Of a stretch of DNA of 64,000 nucleotides, positions 62,340 through 64,000 are shown piece by piece. Every line of letters starts with the position of its first letter. Position 1 is the first letter of the stretch. The stretch is taken from the NCBI GenBank assembly GCA_001768565.1, contig MEOE01000026.1, forward strand, positions 1 to 64,000, in the 5' to 3' direction. Source of the stretch: Bacteroidetes bacterium GWF2_33_16. Lineage in GTDB: Bacteria > Bacteroidota > Bacteroidia > Bacteroidales > UBA12077. The notes under the pieces are model-generated. The model was not told where the DNA came from, made no database searches, and saw only the letters and a list, made by a program, of their open reading frames with translations. The translations under genes were made by a program, and so were the position numbers.

Positions 62340-63170
62340 TTACTGTTTAATTGAGCATCGTTTAAATGCTGTTACAGTTAAATCTTTCTCTGTTTGTTGT
62401 AAATATTGTTTAACAGAAATCTTGCTTTCTTTAATAAAATCCTGATTTAATAAGGTACTATCTTTATAGAATTTACCTAATTTACCCTGAGCAATTTTAT
62501 CTACAAGATCACCAGTTTTTCCATCAGCAATTGCTTGATGTCTTCCTATTTCAAGTTCTTTATCAATTACTGATTGTGGAACGAAGTCTTTATCAATAGC
62601 AACAGGATCCATTGCAGCAATTTGCATTGCAACATCTTTTCCAATTTGCACATTTAATCCAGATTTATTAAAACCAACCAGTGTTGCTAGTTTTTTATCG
62701 CTATGAATATAGAACCCAACCTGACCAGCTTCTATTTTTTCATAAAAACCCAATTCAAGTTTTTCGCCAATAATTCCGGTTTGTTCAATAATTTTTTCAG
62801 CAATGGTTTTACCATCTAAAGCAACTGTTTTTAATGCTTCCAAATCTGCTGGATTATTAGTTAAAGCTTTGTCAAGAATACTCTCGGCAATTTTAATAAA
62901 ATCAACATTTTTAGCTACGAAATCAGTTTCGCATTTTAATGCAATAATTACACCTAAAGTTTGATTTTCATTTGTTGCTGCTAATACAATACCTTCACTG
63001 GCTTCACGATCAGAGCGTTTGTTAGCAATTGCCTGACCACGTTCTCTAATAATTTGTGTTGCTTTATCGAAATCTCCGTCTGCTTCTGTAAGGGCTTTTT
63101 TACAATCCATCATACCAGCACCGGTCATATGTCGTAATTTATTTACTTCTGTTGCAGTTATTTGAGCCAT
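62340..63170 (-). CDS. tsf: Elongation factor Ts
   Basis: A 276-aa guanine-nucleotide exchange factor for EF-Tu. The N-terminal UBA-like domain (LRHMTGAGMMDCKKALTEAD) and the EF-Tu-contacting core (CETDFVAKN) are diagnostic. It lies 30 nt downstream of rpsB in the usual rpsB-tsf operon. Confidence 0.97.
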   Translation of the reverse strand: MAQITATEVNKLRHMTGAGMMDCKKALTEADGDFDKATQIIRERGQAIANKRSDREASEGIVLAATNENQTLGVIIALKCETDFVAKNVDFIKIAESILDKALTNNPADLEALKTVALDGKTIAEKIIEQTGIIGEKLELGFYEKIEAGQVGFYIHSDKKLATLVGFNKSGLNVQIGKDVAMQIAAMDPVAIDKDFVPQSVIDKELEIGRHQAIADGKTGDLVDKIAQGKLGKFYKDSTLLNQDFIKESKISVKQYLQQTEKDLTVTAFKRCSIKQ

Positions 63171-63200
63171 TTTCGTAATTCTTTATCAATTTGTACTTAA

Positions 63201-64000
63201 CTATTCTTCAACCTCATCAACTTCAGTTTCAGCAGAAACTTCGTCTTCAATTTCTTCTACTTCTGAAGCTACTGTTTCTTCCTCATCCGACTTTGCTTTT
63301 CTTGCTCTAGTCTTTCTAGGATCTAATCGAGGTGATTTGTCTGATTTACCTTTATCTTTTGATGGTACTTCTTTATCTTTTTCTAATTTTCTTTCTTCCA
63401 AACCTTCTTTAATTGCATCGGTTATTTTATCAAGAATTAAGGAAATTGATTTTGAAGCATCATCATTTGCTGGAATTGGGAAATCAATTGGTGATGGATC
63501 AGAATTTGTATCAACTATAGCAAATAAAGGAATATTTAAGCGTTTTGCTTCACGAACAGCAATATGTTCTTTACAAACATCAATTACAAACATTGCTGCA
63601 GGAAGTCTTGTCATATCAGCAATTGAGCCAAGCATTTTTTCTAATTTAGCTCTTTGACGAGTTACTTGAAGCTTTTCTCTTTTAGCAAGGTTAAGAAAAG
63701 TACCGTCTGTAGCCATTTTGTCAATAGAAGACATTTTCTTTACTGCACGGCGAATGGTAGGAAAGTTAGTTAACATACCACCTGGCCAACGTTCAGTTAC
63801 ATAAGGCATATTTGTTGCAGCAACTTTTTCGGATACAATATCTTTAGCTTGTTTTTTAGTTGCTACGAATAATATTTTTCGGCCCGATTTAGCAATTTGT
63901 TTAATTGCATTGCAAGCTTCTTCAAGCTTTACTTCGGTTTTTTGAAGGTCGATAATGTGAATTCCATTACGCTCCATGAAGATATAAGGAGCCATTGCTG
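63201..64000 (-). CDS. rpsB: 30S ribosomal protein uS2 (5' end beyond window)
   Basis: The C-terminal 265 or so codons of rpsB. The visible part starts within the conserved segment '...MAPYIFMERNGIHIIDL', and the frame stays open to the right edge, so the true start lies outside. ATKKQAKDIV, ERWPGGMLTNFPTIRR and IPLFAIVDTNSDPSPIDFPIPAND are typical. The C-terminus is extended by about 50 residues, first basic then strongly acidic (EEIEDEVSAETEVDEVEE), similar in style to the bS16 tail in this genome. Confidence 0.97.
   Translation of the reverse strand, partial: AMAPYIFMERNGIHIIDLQKTEVKLEEACNAIKQIAKSGRKILFVATKKQAKDIVSEKVAATNMPYVTERWPGGMLTNFPTIRRAVKKMSSIDKMATDGTFLNLAKREKLQVTRQRAKLEKMLGSIADMTRLPAAMFVIDVCKEHIAVREAKRLNIPLFAIVDTNSDPSPIDFPIPANDDASKSISLILDKITDAIKEGLEERKLEKDKEVPSKDKGKSDKSPRLDPRKTRARKAKSDEEETVASEVEEIEDEVSAETEVDEVEE

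Noticed and set aside
63201-64000. Truncated rpsB
   Set aside because: The reading frame is open to the window edge; the missing N-terminus is due to the window boundary.

Overview
The window looks like a chromosomal segment of a member of the Bacteroidota, most likely a Bacteroidales/Marinilabiliales-type relative. The base composition is AT-rich. Several genes are preceded by the Bacteroidota promoter pattern (TAnnTTTG near -7, sometimes TTTG 19-22 nt upstream), and classical Shine-Dalgarno sequences are rare. Families typical of the phylum are present: Reg_prop sensors, CarboxypepD_reg proteins, TonB proteins with a short N-terminal anchor, a lamin-tail protein with a gliding/T9SS-type C-terminus, a GIN-domain protein, and an extended bS16. 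LpxK indicates a lipid A outer membrane. No phage, insertion sequence, CRISPR array or resistance island was seen.

Layout. 0-5.7 kb: a minus-strand pair encoding a TPR/caspase-like lipoprotein and a beta-propeller sensor with a SpoIIE/PP2C output. 5.8-12 kb: ribD, prmC-recX, an LPP20-like lipoprotein, prfB with an intact programmed +1 frameshift, an M28 peptidase lipoprotein and tRNA-Ala(GGC). Beside the tRNA lies a truncated copy of its 5' half carrying an 18-bp palindrome. 12.4-18.5 kb: a TonB protein, ruvC with an S41 peptidase, an EamA transporter and a small lipoprotein, then serS, rpmA and rplU. 18.8-24 kb: a small membrane protein, mutL, two tandem rhomboid genes and an EEP-family protein. 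24-26.7 kb: PLP dehydratase, CarboxypepD_reg protein, dapD.

26.8-37.8 kb is a cell-surface glycan region. It holds three TagB/TagF-like polyol-phosphate transferases, two LicC-like nucleotidyltransferases, two tandem LicD-family proteins, a WaaE/KdtX-like GT2 glycosyltransferase and, after tsaC and a GIN-domain gene, a membrane-bound CapD/PglF-like dehydratase. The set suggests that an LPS-core or other surface glycan is decorated with phosphodiester-linked groups (glycerol-P, ribitol-P or choline-P). This is the most interesting system in the window and its substrate cannot be read from the sequence.

37.8-51.5 kb is mostly housekeeping: thioesterase, rpsP-rimM, dnaE, trxA, radC, a FemAB/GNAT-like protein, upp, folK, sppA, lpxK-punA and an MFS transporter. 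51.5-64 kb: a large modular lamin-tail surface protein, asd, a DEAD-box helicase, hflX, a second TonB protein, a HIT protein with greA, a small membrane protein, a Rieske-like lipoprotein in which a Cys occupies a normally His ligand position, and tsf-rpsB (rpsB runs off the right edge).

Genes are tightly packed. Many overlap by 1-50 nt or converge on symmetrical hairpin terminators that could serve both strands. All functions are assigned from motifs read by eye; no database search was run.
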